A DNA stretch of 64,000 bases, taken from NCBI RefSeq assembly GCF_037076525.1, contig NZ_AP029018.1, positions 2,497,001 through 2,561,000 of the forward strand. The letters run 5' to 3'. A model generated the notes under the pieces. The model worked only from the letters and a program-made list of their open reading frames with translations. It searched no databases and had not been told where the DNA came from. Position numbers and translations under genes: made by a program. This document shows, in pieces, positions 7,789 to 16,779 of this stretch. Positions within the stretch are counted from its first letter, which is position 1. Every line of letters begins with the position of its first letter. Origin of the DNA: Selenomonas sp. TAMA-11512. Lineage in GTDB: Bacteria; Bacillota; Negativicutes; Selenomonadales; Selenomonadaceae.

Positions 7789-9144
7789 ATGCAGCTGACG
7801 CAGCAAACGAAAATCACACAGAGCCTCGTCATGACGGCGCAGCTGCAGCAGGCGATCCGCATTCTGCAGCTGTCTGTCCCGGAGCTCGAGGCGGAAATCG
7901 AGTGCGCCTTTTTGGAGAATCCCCTGCTTGAGATGGAGGACGGCTCTTCCGCGCAGGACTTTCCGGCGCAGGATGAGGGGCGCGTCCGCGCGGAGGATGC
8001 CTTTGCCGCGGCCTATGACGCCGACGATCCGTACGAGGCGGAGACGCGATCGGATCGCGGACGTATGGAATTTGCGGCTCCCGTTGCACTCTCGCTGGAG
8101 GAGGAGCTGCTGCGCGAGGCGGATGTCCGCTTCGCCGATCTCACCGAAAAGGCGATTGCCGTCTTTCTGATCGGCTCTCTCGATGCGCGCGGCTATCTCG
8201 TCGTGCCGCTCGCCGAGGCGGCACGCGCTCTGGATACGGATACGGCGGCTGTCGAGCGGGTGCTCCGCGTCCTGCAGGGATTCGATCCGGCGGGCATTGG
8301 GGCGCGCGACCTGGCGGAGTGCATGCGCCTACAGGCGGAGCGGGCAGGGCTCTATGAGGGGATCCTGCGCGCCGTGATCGATCGCCATCTGCGCGCGGTC
8401 GCGGAGAGGCGCTATCGAGAGATTGCGCGGACGGAGGGCGCTTCGCTTGCCGAGGTGCAGATGGCGGTGGATATCCTGCGCTCGTTCTCGCCGAAGCCCG
8501 GCATCGCCTACGGAGCGGAGCCGCCGGCCTACATTCGTGCGGACGTGCGGCTCATACGTGTTGACGGACGCATGGAAATTGTCGTCTGCGATGAGCAGCT
8601 GCCGCGCCTGCGCGTCTCTCGTCTCTATCAGCGTGCGGCGGAGATGGACGCCGAAACGCGCGACTACATCGCACAGCGCATCTACGCGGCGCGGGCGCTC
8701 ATCCGCAGCATCGAGCAGCGGAGCGAGACCCTGCGTCGCGTTGCGGAGGAGCTTGTGCGGCGGCAGGCGGACTTCGTCGCGCACGGTGCGGGATCGCTCC
8801 ATCCGCTCACGATGGCGGCTGTGGCGGAGGCGCTCGGGATGCACGAGTCGACTGTCAGCCGCGCCGTCGCGAATAAATACATCGACCTGCCGCGCGGACT
8901 CGTTCCGCTCAAAGCATTCTTTTCCGCCTCCGTCGGCTCGGAGGCGGGCGGTGCGCACAGCGCGGGCGCGGTACGCGCGGCAATCGGCGCCATCATCGCG
9001 GCGGAGGATGCGGCAAATCCTCTCTCGGACGCGCGCATCGCGGAGATGCTCGCAGCGCGCGGCATTCCGGCGGCGCGCCGCACGGTCGTGAAGTACCGCG
9101 AACAGCTCGGCATCCCCTCCTCGGCGAAACGGCGGCGATACTAG
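7789..9144 (+). CDS. rpoN: RNA polymerase sigma-54 factor
   Basis: 451 aa from ATG 7789 (ribosome site aaaggagg). The N-terminal region I is glutamine/leucine rich (MQLTQQTKITQSLVMTAQLQ) and interacts with activators. The core-binding domain follows, and the C-terminus carries an RpoN box (ARRTVVKYREQ near residue 428) that binds the -24 element. It directs transcription from -24/-12 promoters such as those at 3498 and 4951. Located 60 bp after the LevR-type gene, probably co-transcribed, so activator, sigma factor and target promoters are in one locus. Confidence 0.96.
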   Translation: MQLTQQTKITQSLVMTAQLQQAIRILQLSVPELEAEIECAFLENPLLEMEDGSSAQDFPAQDEGRVRAEDAFAAAYDADDPYEAETRSDRGRMEFAAPVALSLEEELLREADVRFADLTEKAIAVFLIGSLDARGYLVVPLAEAARALDTDTAAVERVLRVLQGFDPAGIGARDLAECMRLQAERAGLYEGILRAVIDRHLRAVAERRYREIARTEGASLAEVQMAVDILRSFSPKPGIAYGAEPPAYIRADVRLIRVDGRMEIVVCDEQLPRLRVSRLYQRAAEMDAETRDYIAQRIYAARALIRSIEQRSETLRRVAEELVRRQADFVAHGAGSLHPLTMAAVAEALGMHESTVSRAVANKYIDLPRGLVPLKAFFSASVGSEAGGAHSAGAVRAAIGAIIAAEDAANPLSDARIAEMLAARGIPAARRTVVKYREQLGIPSSAKRRRY

Positions 9145-9279
9145 CGGCAGGGTTCTCCCAAACCGATGCCCGGCATTATCCTGACGGAGCGGGACAAGCT
9201 ATGTCTCTTGTCCCGATGCTGCGGCAAAACGAGAATCATCCTACGAGGCACAATCACTGCCTCCCTTCACGTCTTTGCT

Positions 9280-10227
9280 TTATCTGTGCTCGCGCAGAAT
9301 CCGATGAGCGACGACGGTCAGTGCCGGCAGTTCGATCAGAGGCCCGATGATGAGCGCGAGGGCGATGAGCGGACGGTCAGGAAACGCGGCGGCGGCAATT
9401 GCAAGCGCGAGCGGCGAGTTGCGCGCGAGGGTCGTGAAGCTGAGCGCGGTGAGGTCCGCGCCCGCAAAGCCGAGCCGTCTGCCGAGTCGTCGGACGAGGA
9501 TATAGTTGACGGCAAAGAAGATCAGCATCACGAAAAGCATGTCCGCAAAGAGCATCGGATGCGCGAAGAACGCCGCGCTCTCGGCGGCGAACATGGCACC
9601 GACGGCGATGAGGAGCAGGATAAGCTGCGCCGTGTCGCCGTGCGCACGCAACTGCCTGACACAGCGCGCGCCGAGCCGGTCGTGCTCCGCCGTTTTCGTG
9701 AGGAACGCAAGTCCGAGCGGCAGCGCGAGCAGGAGCACGATGCCGAGAATGAGAGACGACCCCGCGGCAGGCATTGCGTCGCCGTAAAACAGCCCCAGAT
9801 AGAGGGGAAGAAGCAGGATTTGCAGGGTGAGATTGAGCGGCAGGATCGACGCGCCGAGTATTACATTGCCGCGCGCGAGCGCCGTAAAGACGAGGTACCA
9901 GTCCGTGCAGGGCGTCACGAGCAGCATCATCAGCCCGATCCGCATGTCGATGCTCTCGCGGAAGAAAAGCATCCCCAGCGCGTATGCAAAGAGGGGCGTC
10001 CACACGAAATTGGCGGCAGCGGCGGTCATCGTAAAGCGGACATTGCGGAAGGCCGCACGCAGCTGACCGCCGTCCGCGGATAGGAACACGAAGTAGAGCA
10101 GCGCCGTCAGCGCAGGCTCCACCAGATGTACGGCAATTTCATCGATCCCCGGCACGCGTCCGAGTCCGATCCCCGCCAGCGCCGCCGCGATGATGAACAG
10201 CGGCTGATATCTTGCGGAAAAGTTCAT
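9280..10227 (-). CDS. SBF/ACR3-family transporter (arsenite-resistance-like permease)
   Basis: 315 aa from ATG 10227 (ribosome site ggaggggagggaaggg); the longer upstream frame is not convincing. About ten hydrophobic spans. The TPCTDWYLVFTALARGN segment with its membrane cysteine and the ARNSPLALAIA segment resemble ACR3/bile-acid-sodium-symporter family members often annotated as arsenic resistance proteins. No ars regulator or reductase gene is nearby, so the arsenite role is unproven; an organic anion is possible. It appears monocistronic. Confidence 0.8.
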   Translation of the reverse strand: MNFSARYQPLFIIAAALAGIGLGRVPGIDEIAVHLVEPALTALLYFVFLSADGGQLRAAFRNVRFTMTAAAANFVWTPLFAYALGMLFFRESIDMRIGLMMLLVTPCTDWYLVFTALARGNVILGASILPLNLTLQILLLPLYLGLFYGDAMPAAGSSLILGIVLLLALPLGLAFLTKTAEHDRLGARCVRQLRAHGDTAQLILLLIAVGAMFAAESAAFFAHPMLFADMLFVMLIFFAVNYILVRRLGRRLGFAGADLTALSFTTLARNSPLALAIAAAAFPDRPLIALALIIGPLIELPALTVVAHRILREHR

Positions 10228-10404
10228 CCCTTCCCTCCCCTCCGGCCATAACAGCCTTATATAGCACAGCTTTGCACGCAAAGAGGGACTGCCCCACGAT
10301 TTTTCGTGCAGCAGCCCCCGTCGCCGCAGAGCATGACGTCCACAGCCACAGCCGCTTCTTTTCCCTTTGCTCTGCCCTTCTCTTCCCGCAGGCACCGCCG
10401 CCGG

Positions 10405-10881
10405 TTACGGCTTCGGCCTGGCCTTTGCCGTGTACGCGGGAATGACGACCCGAATCACCTCTACGCCGGACACCATTTTGTCGTCTATCTCGAAGTGCCG
10501 GCCTGTCTGATTCTCCATCAGCAGGTTCAGCCCTCTGATCTTTTCCGACGCATCAGAAACAATCTCGGCTTTACCTCGCCCGATCACCGACGCGAACGCC
10601 GCCCCGTAGCGGCATGGGATCTCCCCTCCGGATACCGGCTCTACATCGCATTCCAGTTCAATACAGACATGGGAATTCTCTTTGATCAAGTCCAGCTTGT
10701 GCCCCTCTTTGGCACTGTGCATAAAGAATACGAGATTGCCGTCTATAAATTCATAACCGTAGTGAAGCGGCACAATATATGGATACACGCCGTCAAAAAG
10801 CCCGAGATGAAGTATCTTCGCCTTCTTCACGATGCTTAGAATATCCTCGATACCTTTGACTTCACGATCTTTTCTTCGCAT
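10405..10881 (-). CDS. Pyridoxamine 5'-phosphate oxidase-family flavoprotein (Nim-like)
   Basis: 158 aa, a single split-barrel flavin-binding domain. It starts MRRKDREVKGIEDILSIVKKAK and contains YPYIVPLHYGYE and FFMHSAKEGHKLDLI, characteristic of the NimA/nitroimidazole-resistance-like group of the PNPOx clan. Such proteins bind FMN or haem; most members are of unknown physiological role, and resistance cannot be inferred. It stands alone with short flanks. Confidence 0.85.
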   Translation of the reverse strand: MRRKDREVKGIEDILSIVKKAKILHLGLFDGVYPYIVPLHYGYEFIDGNLVFFMHSAKEGHKLDLIKENSHVCIELECDVEPVSGGEIPCRYGAAFASVIGRGKAEIVSDASEKIRGLNLLMENQTGRHFEIDDKMVSGVEVIRVVIPAYTAKARPKP

Positions 10882-10928
10882 GATCCGACACCTCTGTCCT
10901 CTGACACAATATAAATATAGGCTTTATC

Positions 10929-11909
10929 CTATTCCTCTTCGGGATACTTCATCCCCCACGATCGGCGGATGTTCGTCATGAGCTCCATGACGTCTGTGGT
11001 GTAGTCGAGGTGCATGTCGTCGCGCTCGCCCGCGACGGCTGCCTCCATGTCCAGCACCTCGTACATGAGAGCGTCCGACGCGGAGCCCGCCGCGATCTCC
11101 TCCGTGCGCCCGTCCGCCGTCCATGTGATGACCGCCTTCTCCCCGCGCGGGTACTCGAACATTTCGACGTATCCGTTCTCAAACGCGATCGTGCCGCGCT
11201 TCGGCTGCTTTGCGTGGAGGGAGAGCGTGACCGTCGCCATCTCCTCCTCCGCGTTCTTGAGGAGGATGGACGCCTGCTCATCGACGCCCGTCGGCGCGTA
11301 TTTCACCTGTGAGAGCACCTCGGTCGGCTGTGACGAGAGAAAATATCGGACGAAGGACAGCGCATAGACGCCGATGTCAAGCATCGCGCCGCCCGCGAGC
11401 TCACGGCTGAAAAAGCGGTTCTTCATATCGTATTCTTTGAAGCTGCCGAAGTTCATCTGGATCATGCGCAGCGCGCCCAAAGAGCCGCCCGCGATGATCT
11501 CCTTCAGTCGTCGATAGATGGGCATGTGGTAGATCGTCATCGCCTCCGCGAGCACGACATTGTGCGCCCTCGCACAGTCGACTGCGCGCATAAGCTCCTC
11601 GCTGTTCAGCGTGATCGACTTCTCGCATAGGACGTGCTTGCCTGCCGAAAGCGCGGGAAGCAGGTAGCGGATGTGCGTGTTGTGCGGCGTCGAGATGTAG
11701 ATGATGTCGACGTTCGGGTCGTCGAACGCATCCTCCATCCGCTCGTACACCTTCGGGATGCCGTACTGCCCGGCGAACGTCTCCGCCTTGCTCCGCGTGC
11801 GGTTGCCGACCGCGTACAGCCCGCCCCCGAGCGATTGAAGCGCCTCGGCGAGCTGATGCCCGATAACGCCGCAGCCGAGCGTCGCCCAGCGATATCGCAC
11901 CTTTGACAT
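10929..11909 (-). CDS. Gfo/Idh/MocA-family NAD(P)-dependent oxidoreductase
   Basis: 326 aa from MSKVRYRWATLGCGVIG at 11909, which follows a good ribosome site (acaaggagggg). The N-terminal Rossmann fold has GCGVIGHQLAEAL; then DIIYISTPHNTHIRYLLPAL and KHVLCEKSITLN, where EK is the family's conserved pair. The C-terminal alpha/beta domain is complete. Acts on a sugar or related cyclic alcohol/aldehyde; substrate not predictable. No clear operon partner. Confidence 0.9.
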   Translation of the reverse strand: MSKVRYRWATLGCGVIGHQLAEALQSLGGGLYAVGNRTRSKAETFAGQYGIPKVYERMEDAFDDPNVDIIYISTPHNTHIRYLLPALSAGKHVLCEKSITLNSEELMRAVDCARAHNVVLAEAMTIYHMPIYRRLKEIIAGGSLGALRMIQMNFGSFKEYDMKNRFFSRELAGGAMLDIGVYALSFVRYFLSSQPTEVLSQVKYAPTGVDEQASILLKNAEEEMATVTLSLHAKQPKRGTIAFENGYVEMFEYPRGEKAVITWTADGRTEEIAAGSASDALMYEVLDMEAAVAGERDDMHLDYTTDVMELMTNIRRSWGMKYPEEE

Positions 11910-12163
11910 GAAAATCCCCTCCTTGTCCCTTGCATTCGACAAAGAGGGGATTTATCCTGTAAAACCTGCGGATAATGTGCTGCAAATCTGAAAAGCGTGT
12001 GGCGGACACAATCGCGTTTATGATATACTGGACACAACAAATACATCCGCTCTCACCTGAAGAAGCTCGCGCTGTCGGGTCGCTTCAGCGATGCCGCTCC
12101 GGCGTATGACAAGTTCGTCATACATGGCCGCGGAGAACTCCCGGGATAAAGGAGGTCATCACG

Positions 12164-13228
12164 ATGAAACTTCCCGGCAAAAAGATCCTGCGCCGATGGC
12201 TGTTCGCCGCCGCACCCTTTATTTTTTTCTCGCTCGGCTGCTCCCCGCACCATCAGGCGGCTCCCCTCGAACAGTACGATGAGGATATGCCCGGCGGTCA
12301 TACATCGCGCACAAGAACCGATGTGCCGCATACGGTAGCGTCCACGGAGCTTGCCTCATTTTCCTTTTCTTTCGATTTCAATGACCCCTATACATTGGAT
12401 CGGACCGGCTCCCATTTCTATACCCTCAAGAAGGAAGACGGCGTGTGGAAGCTGACCGCCGACCGGGAAACCATCGGCGTGACGCGGGAACAGGTCGACG
12501 CCATCGAGCGGATGATCCGCCGCTATGACCTCGCCGTCCTCAACGGACTCAACGAGTACACATCCGGTCTGCCGCCCCTGGGGAATGCGTTTTCCTTCAG
12601 CATCTCCTATGCCTCGGGTGAAAGCATCAGCGCCGGCAGCAACACAGACCGCCCCGAGCCTTGGGAGCTTTTTCGGCTGCCGTTCAAGCGGTATGTGGAC
12701 GAGCTCTTCGTCGCCGCCGGTCACACGGAATTTGCCTATCCGCCCGAAGTGTTCCGCATCGACAGCTTCTCCATGGACATCCGTCAGCCCGTGGAAAACG
12801 GCATTCAGATCCGATCCATTCATCGGATGGAAAAGCAGCTCGCAGGCAATTATACGGTGCGGGATATTGCGGAAGAGCGGTTCGACGACGACGACTTCGC
12901 GCCCTATCTTTTCGACGAGGTCACCCTGCTGCGCGAGGACGGCACCTACGAGAACGTGTATAGCCGTTCCATCCCTTGGACCGAGGAGCTCACCGCAGAT
13001 CTGCAGAAGGTTATCGCGGCGCAGGGCATGGACATTTACACCGATCCCCGCGCCACGAGGGGCAACGCTTACCACTTCGTGGTTCAATACGAGAGCGGAC
13101 GCAGCATCTACCGAGCGGCAAAAGGAACGCTCCCCACGCCGCAGGAAGCCGATGTGGAAAACGTGTTCATCGATTGGACAGACCGCACCTTCGATGCGCA
13201 TCGCGACGAAATAGAAACAGACGAATAA
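12164..13228 (+). CDS. Lipoprotein of unknown function
   Basis: 354 aa with a lipoprotein signal: basic N-terminus, hydrophobic stretch and the lipobox FSLGC at residues 23-27, so it is predicted to be membrane-anchored outside the cytoplasm. The start has a good ribosome site (aaaggaggtcatcacg). The mature part contains FSFDFND and repeated tyrosine-rich strands; I do not recognise a family. A stand-alone gene with its own upstream region. Confidence 0.8.
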   Translation: MKLPGKKILRRWLFAAAPFIFFSLGCSPHHQAAPLEQYDEDMPGGHTSRTRTDVPHTVASTELASFSFSFDFNDPYTLDRTGSHFYTLKKEDGVWKLTADRETIGVTREQVDAIERMIRRYDLAVLNGLNEYTSGLPPLGNAFSFSISYASGESISAGSNTDRPEPWELFRLPFKRYVDELFVAAGHTEFAYPPEVFRIDSFSMDIRQPVENGIQIRSIHRMEKQLAGNYTVRDIAEERFDDDDFAPYLFDEVTLLREDGTYENVYSRSIPWTEELTADLQKVIAAQGMDIYTDPRATRGNAYHFVVQYESGRSIYRAAKGTLPTPQEADVENVFIDWTDRTFDAHRDEIETDE

Positions 13229-13697
13229 GAGACCCCTCTTCCAATTTCTTCTCCCTAAATCTTTCCATCAGCTCGCACATGGTATGTACCCTCAATCAGG
13301 CAAACTTATGGAAACACGAATAAATGCAGCCCGATCATCCGGGCACATCTTTTCCGCCGGAACATCCTTCCTGCTCATTCTCACCGCGTCGAAACTCTCT
13401 CCTTAGGAGCAGCTGCTCCTTCCTATATTTCTAAAATCAAATTTTTTATCCCATGCGCACGAACGATATTTCCGAAAGCAATCATCTGCTCTCTCGTGTA
13501 CATCTGCGGTTTTTCCTCTTTAAAGCAGTATCCTTCTCAAACCTCGGGAAGTATTGTAAAATAAGAGTAAGCAACCCCGTTTTGCATGAGGGATGTACAT
13601 CGAGACTGCCTTCCATCGCTGTCTCCCTGAAATGCTGCGCATAGGATTTTCCACGGTTTTCAGTAACGATATATTTACATAAAAAGGAGGAATTGTC
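13229..13697. other. Intergenic region with repeat and gene fragments
   Basis: 469 bp without a confident gene. Positions 13316-13358 resemble the left end of the MITE-like elements described below (ataaatgcagcccgatca). On the minus strand 13423-13536 encodes a 37-residue fragment ending MIAFGNIVRAHGIKNLILEI with a stop but no start, possibly a decayed gene tail. A good ribosome site (aaaaaggagg) precedes the next gene. Confidence 0.4.
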
Positions 13698-14294
13698 ATG
13701 CTTCATCGAATTGCCGCGTGTGTCCTCGGATGGGTGCTCCTGCTCGCACTCTCCTCGCCTGTGCAGGCCTTTGGACTCGACTCCATAGTCGAGGAGGTCT
13801 CGTCGGTTCCGAATCTGGTGTACGGGCTGTATCTCGGACAGCCGTATAAGGAACATATCAAGCAGTGCCACAATCTCACGCAGGGATCATGGGAGACTTT
13901 GGCAAACGGCTTTTCCGGGAAGGGCGACATCCTTCACCCGACCGCGTTTTATTGGTGCGAACGCGGCCCCAAGGTGCGGGAGAAGCTGCAGCTTATTCAA
14001 GACGGCGAGACGAATACCCTGCGGCAGATTGCTGTCATCTTCACCTCCGACGACAGCTCCACGACCAGATACATTGCCGATTCGCTGTACCGCAACGTGT
14101 CCGATCTCCGCATGGAGCTCGTGGAGGATCACTATATGATGGACGGGGAATCCTCCTATATTGAATGGAAGATGCCCTCCTGGCGCGTCGAGTATCGCGC
14201 GCGTGTCGAGTATCACCCGGCGGATGAAAAGGGTCCGGCGCGTGCGATTGTCGTGCGCTATGTCAACGATGAAGAGGGCGCTCTCAAGTATTGA
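13698..14294 (+). CDS. Exported protein of unknown function
   Basis: 198 aa with a Sec signal peptide (MLHRIAACVLGWVLLLALSS, cleavage likely after VQA). The start follows aaaaaggagg. The mature protein has no cysteine-rich, repeat or enzyme motif that I recognise. A stem-loop follows at 14303-14333 before the msrAB gene, and the two are on the same strand. Probably periplasmic. Confidence 0.78.
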   Translation: MLHRIAACVLGWVLLLALSSPVQAFGLDSIVEEVSSVPNLVYGLYLGQPYKEHIKQCHNLTQGSWETLANGFSGKGDILHPTAFYWCERGPKVREKLQLIQDGETNTLRQIAVIFTSDDSSTTRYIADSLYRNVSDLRMELVEDHYMMDGESSYIEWKMPSWRVEYRARVEYHPADEKGPARAIVVRYVNDEEGALKY

Positions 14295-14302
14295 AAGGGA
14301 TG

Positions 14303-14333
14303 CCGCAGTACCTGCCGCGGGCAGGTACTGCGG
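14303..14333 (+). terminator. Stem-loop between exported protein and msrAB
   Basis: CCGCAGTACCTGC and GCAGGTACTGCGG form a 13-bp perfect stem with a tight loop. There is no T-run after it, so it may be a weak or Rho-assisted terminator, or an RNA-stabilising hairpin. Confidence 0.5.
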
Positions 14334-14375
14334 TCTGCGTCCGGTTTGCGCTTCCCTGCGAAAGGAGTGACTGCA

Positions 14376-15497
14376 ATGAAGATATTTTCCCTCATGGCGC
14401 TGCTCGGCGCCGCAGGATTATCGCTGTGTCTTTCCGGATGTCAGTCGGCCGCGCCGCCGAAGGACATGCCGCATGAGATCGTACAGCAAAATCACGCGGA
14501 GGCGGGTCAGTCGGAAATCTACCTCGCCGGCGGCTGCTTTTGGGGAACGGAGCTGTACATGAGCCTCGCGAAGGGCGTCATCTCGGTGGAAAGCGGCTAC
14601 GCGAACGGAAATACGCCCAATCCGTCATATAAAGAGGTATGCGCAGGAAGCGGTCATGCGGAGGCCGTCCACATCATCTACGATCCGACGGTGCTCCCCT
14701 TGGAGAAATTGCTCCGGCTGTACTATGATTCCATCGATCCGCTGACGAAGGATCGGCAGGGCAATGACGCCGGTCATCAATACCGCACGGGCATATACTA
14801 CGCCGGAGGCGAGGAGAGCCCCGACGCGGCGGTCGTCAAGGAATCGCTCGCCGCGCTGGAGAAACAGCTCGGGCAGACCGTCGCCATTGAGGCGGGGCCG
14901 ATTGTGAATTTCTATCGCGCGGAGGAGGAGCATCAGGCGTACCTGACGAAGCACCCGAACGGCTATTGCCACATCCCGCGCGACCTCATCGAGGACATGC
15001 GGCGAAAGAGCAAGGAGGACGCGATGCCGCGCATGGAGCACTCGCCCGATACCGTCTATGAAAAGCCGTCCGAGGCGGCTCTGCGCGATCGGCTGACGAA
15101 TCTTCAATACGCCGTGACGCAGGAAAAGGCGACGGAGCCGCCGTTCAACAACGCCTACGACGATGAGTTCCGCGCGGGGATCTACTGCGACGTGACGACG
15201 GGGCAGCCGCTTTTCGTATCGACGGACAAGTACGACTCCGGGTGCGGATGGCCGGCATTCACGCGGCCGATTGATCCGGCGCTCGTCGATGAGCAGGTCG
15301 ATCGCTCCTATGGCATGGTGCGCACGGAGGTCACATCTGCGGCAAGCGGCGCACATCTGGGGCACGTTTTCAACGACGGGCCGACAGACAGAGGCGGACT
15401 GCGCTACTGCATCAACAGCGCATCCCTTCGCTTCATCCCGAAGGACAAGATGGAGGAGGCCGGCTACGGCGCATATTTGAAGCTGCTCGATTCGTAA
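14376..15497 (+). CDS. msrAB: Bifunctional peptide-methionine sulfoxide reductase MsrA-MsrB, lipoprotein
   Basis: 373 aa from ATG 14376 (ribosome site gaaaggagtg). A lipoprotein signal with lipobox LSGC is followed by MsrA with catalytic GGCFWG near residue 60 and then MsrB with CGWPAF and the catalytic cysteine in RYCIN. MsrA reduces S-, MsrB R-methionine sulfoxide in proteins. The signal places the enzyme outside the cytoplasm, where it would repair envelope proteins. The MsrB half lacks the CxxC zinc pairs of some family members. The electron donor is not encoded next to it. Confidence 0.94.
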   Translation: MKIFSLMALLGAAGLSLCLSGCQSAAPPKDMPHEIVQQNHAEAGQSEIYLAGGCFWGTELYMSLAKGVISVESGYANGNTPNPSYKEVCAGSGHAEAVHIIYDPTVLPLEKLLRLYYDSIDPLTKDRQGNDAGHQYRTGIYYAGGEESPDAAVVKESLAALEKQLGQTVAIEAGPIVNFYRAEEEHQAYLTKHPNGYCHIPRDLIEDMRRKSKEDAMPRMEHSPDTVYEKPSEAALRDRLTNLQYAVTQEKATEPPFNNAYDDEFRAGIYCDVTTGQPLFVSTDKYDSGCGWPAFTRPIDPALVDEQVDRSYGMVRTEVTSAASGAHLGHVFNDGPTDRGGLRYCINSASLRFIPKDKMEEAGYGAYLKLLDS

Positions 15498-15590
15498 GGC
15501 GGCAAATGTCCGTAGCCCCATCTGCAGACAAAAGGCGTGCAAAAGCAATATGTCTTTACGAAAATATCCATATCCCCACCCGCAGGCTGC

Positions 15591-15640
15591 AAAGAGGCTG
15601 TCATCCCGCCGGTTTCGCGAGATGACAGCCTCTTCTTTGC
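15591..15640. terminator. Bidirectional terminator between msrAB and the GGDEF gene
   Basis: AAGAGGCTGTCATC and GATGACAGCCTCTT make a 14-bp stem, followed by T-rich sequence on the plus strand. It lies between convergent genes and can serve both. Confidence 0.75.
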
Positions 15641-15646
15641 TTCACT

Positions 15647-16537
15647 TTATTTCTTTCCGTTTGCGATGGAGAGCTTCATTCGTTCCATCGCCACTACGAG
15701 CAGTTCGCCCGCATCCTTGCCGTCTTCCGAATAGTAAGCGGCCCCCACCTGCGGATGAATCCCGTACGAGCCGTAGACCATATTGTCCGCACGGAAGAGG
15801 TGCCGGATGGCATTGATCTTCGCATCAATGACCTCCGCGCGCCCGAGATCCTTGGCAAAGACGACAAAGACCCCTTCGCCGAGATGCGCCATCACGTCCC
15901 CGTCGCGGAAAAGTCCTCCGACCGACTTGCAGATGCGCGCGAGCAGCTGGTCTCCCCAGCGCTTTCCGTGCTCCTTGGCAAGGCGCGGGAAATTCTCCAG
16001 CATGATGCAGAGCAATACGCTGTCGTCGTCTCTGCCCTGCCCTTCGATGTAGAGATTGACCGCCTTTGACAGACCGATCTCATTGTAGATGCCCGTCACA
16101 CTGTCGCGTTCGGATCGGAAGCGAGCAAACGCCTGATCCGATTGGCCCGTACTCGACTCAATATCCCAGATGATCCCCTGCGTGCCCGTTACGCGTCCGG
16201 CCTCATCGCGGATGAGCTTGATCGCAACCTGATACCATCTGTAGCGGCCCTTCGGCTCCAGGGAGGGGTCGATGAGCATCTCCTGGCTCTCCGTTGTCTG
16301 TCCCGTGATGAGCAGCGAAAGAGGTTCCACGAAGTCCGGATGCACGGAGCCGAACTGAATCTTGCGCAGGCCCTGCAGATAGCCCTCCAGGATTCGTTCC
16401 GTCGTGTCGCCCATTGCACGATGAATGCGGAGCAAATCTTCTTGAATATCGTACGTGAATATATACGCGTCAAGCTTTTCGAGGAGCAGCTCGACACAAT
16501 GACTCTCATAGGGAGCAACCTCTGTTCGATTCATCAT
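15647..16537 (-). CDS. PAS plus degenerate GGDEF domain protein
   Basis: 296 aa. Residues about 15-135 look like a PAS/PAC sensor (YRWYQVAIKLIRDEAGRVTGTQGIIWDI). The rest is a GGDEF fold (DSVTGIYNEIGL, GKRWGDQLLARI), but the signature that should read GGDEF is LGEGV in MAHLGEGVFVVFAKD. It should therefore not synthesise cyclic-di-GMP; it may bind a nucleotide or act as a receptor. No membrane segment. Start is ATG 16537 or the adjacent ATG 16534. Confidence 0.82.
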   Translation of the reverse strand: MMNRTEVAPYESHCVELLLEKLDAYIFTYDIQEDLLRIHRAMGDTTERILEGYLQGLRKIQFGSVHPDFVEPLSLLITGQTTESQEMLIDPSLEPKGRYRWYQVAIKLIRDEAGRVTGTQGIIWDIESSTGQSDQAFARFRSERDSVTGIYNEIGLSKAVNLYIEGQGRDDDSVLLCIMLENFPRLAKEHGKRWGDQLLARICKSVGGLFRDGDVMAHLGEGVFVVFAKDLGRAEVIDAKINAIRHLFRADNMVYGSYGIHPQVGAAYYSEDGKDAGELLVVAMERMKLSIANGKK

Positions 16538-16779
16538 AGCAACCCCGCCTTTCTCACTCGGATGGATGGCGACATCTCCTAACGCACCACGTGCTCGTCA
16601 CCATAGCCCTGACCGCATCCGTTCACGATTTGCACCCCGATCCGTTTATACCGTTATTATACAACGAAGAGGACTTTTTATCCAGTCGGTTTTATCTAAT
16701 TTTCAAAAAATTATATATGTGGGAAAATTGTATTCGGCAGCCCTGACGCTGTAGTAATCTTCTTTCGGTAACAGGATTT

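Noticed and set aside
9166-10083. 305-codon plus-strand ORF
   Set aside because: It lies opposite the ACR3/SBF transporter, has highly charged low-complexity composition and no motif; a GC-driven shadow.
13423-13536. 37-residue minus-strand fragment ending LILEI
   Set aside because: No start or ribosome site and no family recognised; noted only as a possible gene tail in the intergenic entry.
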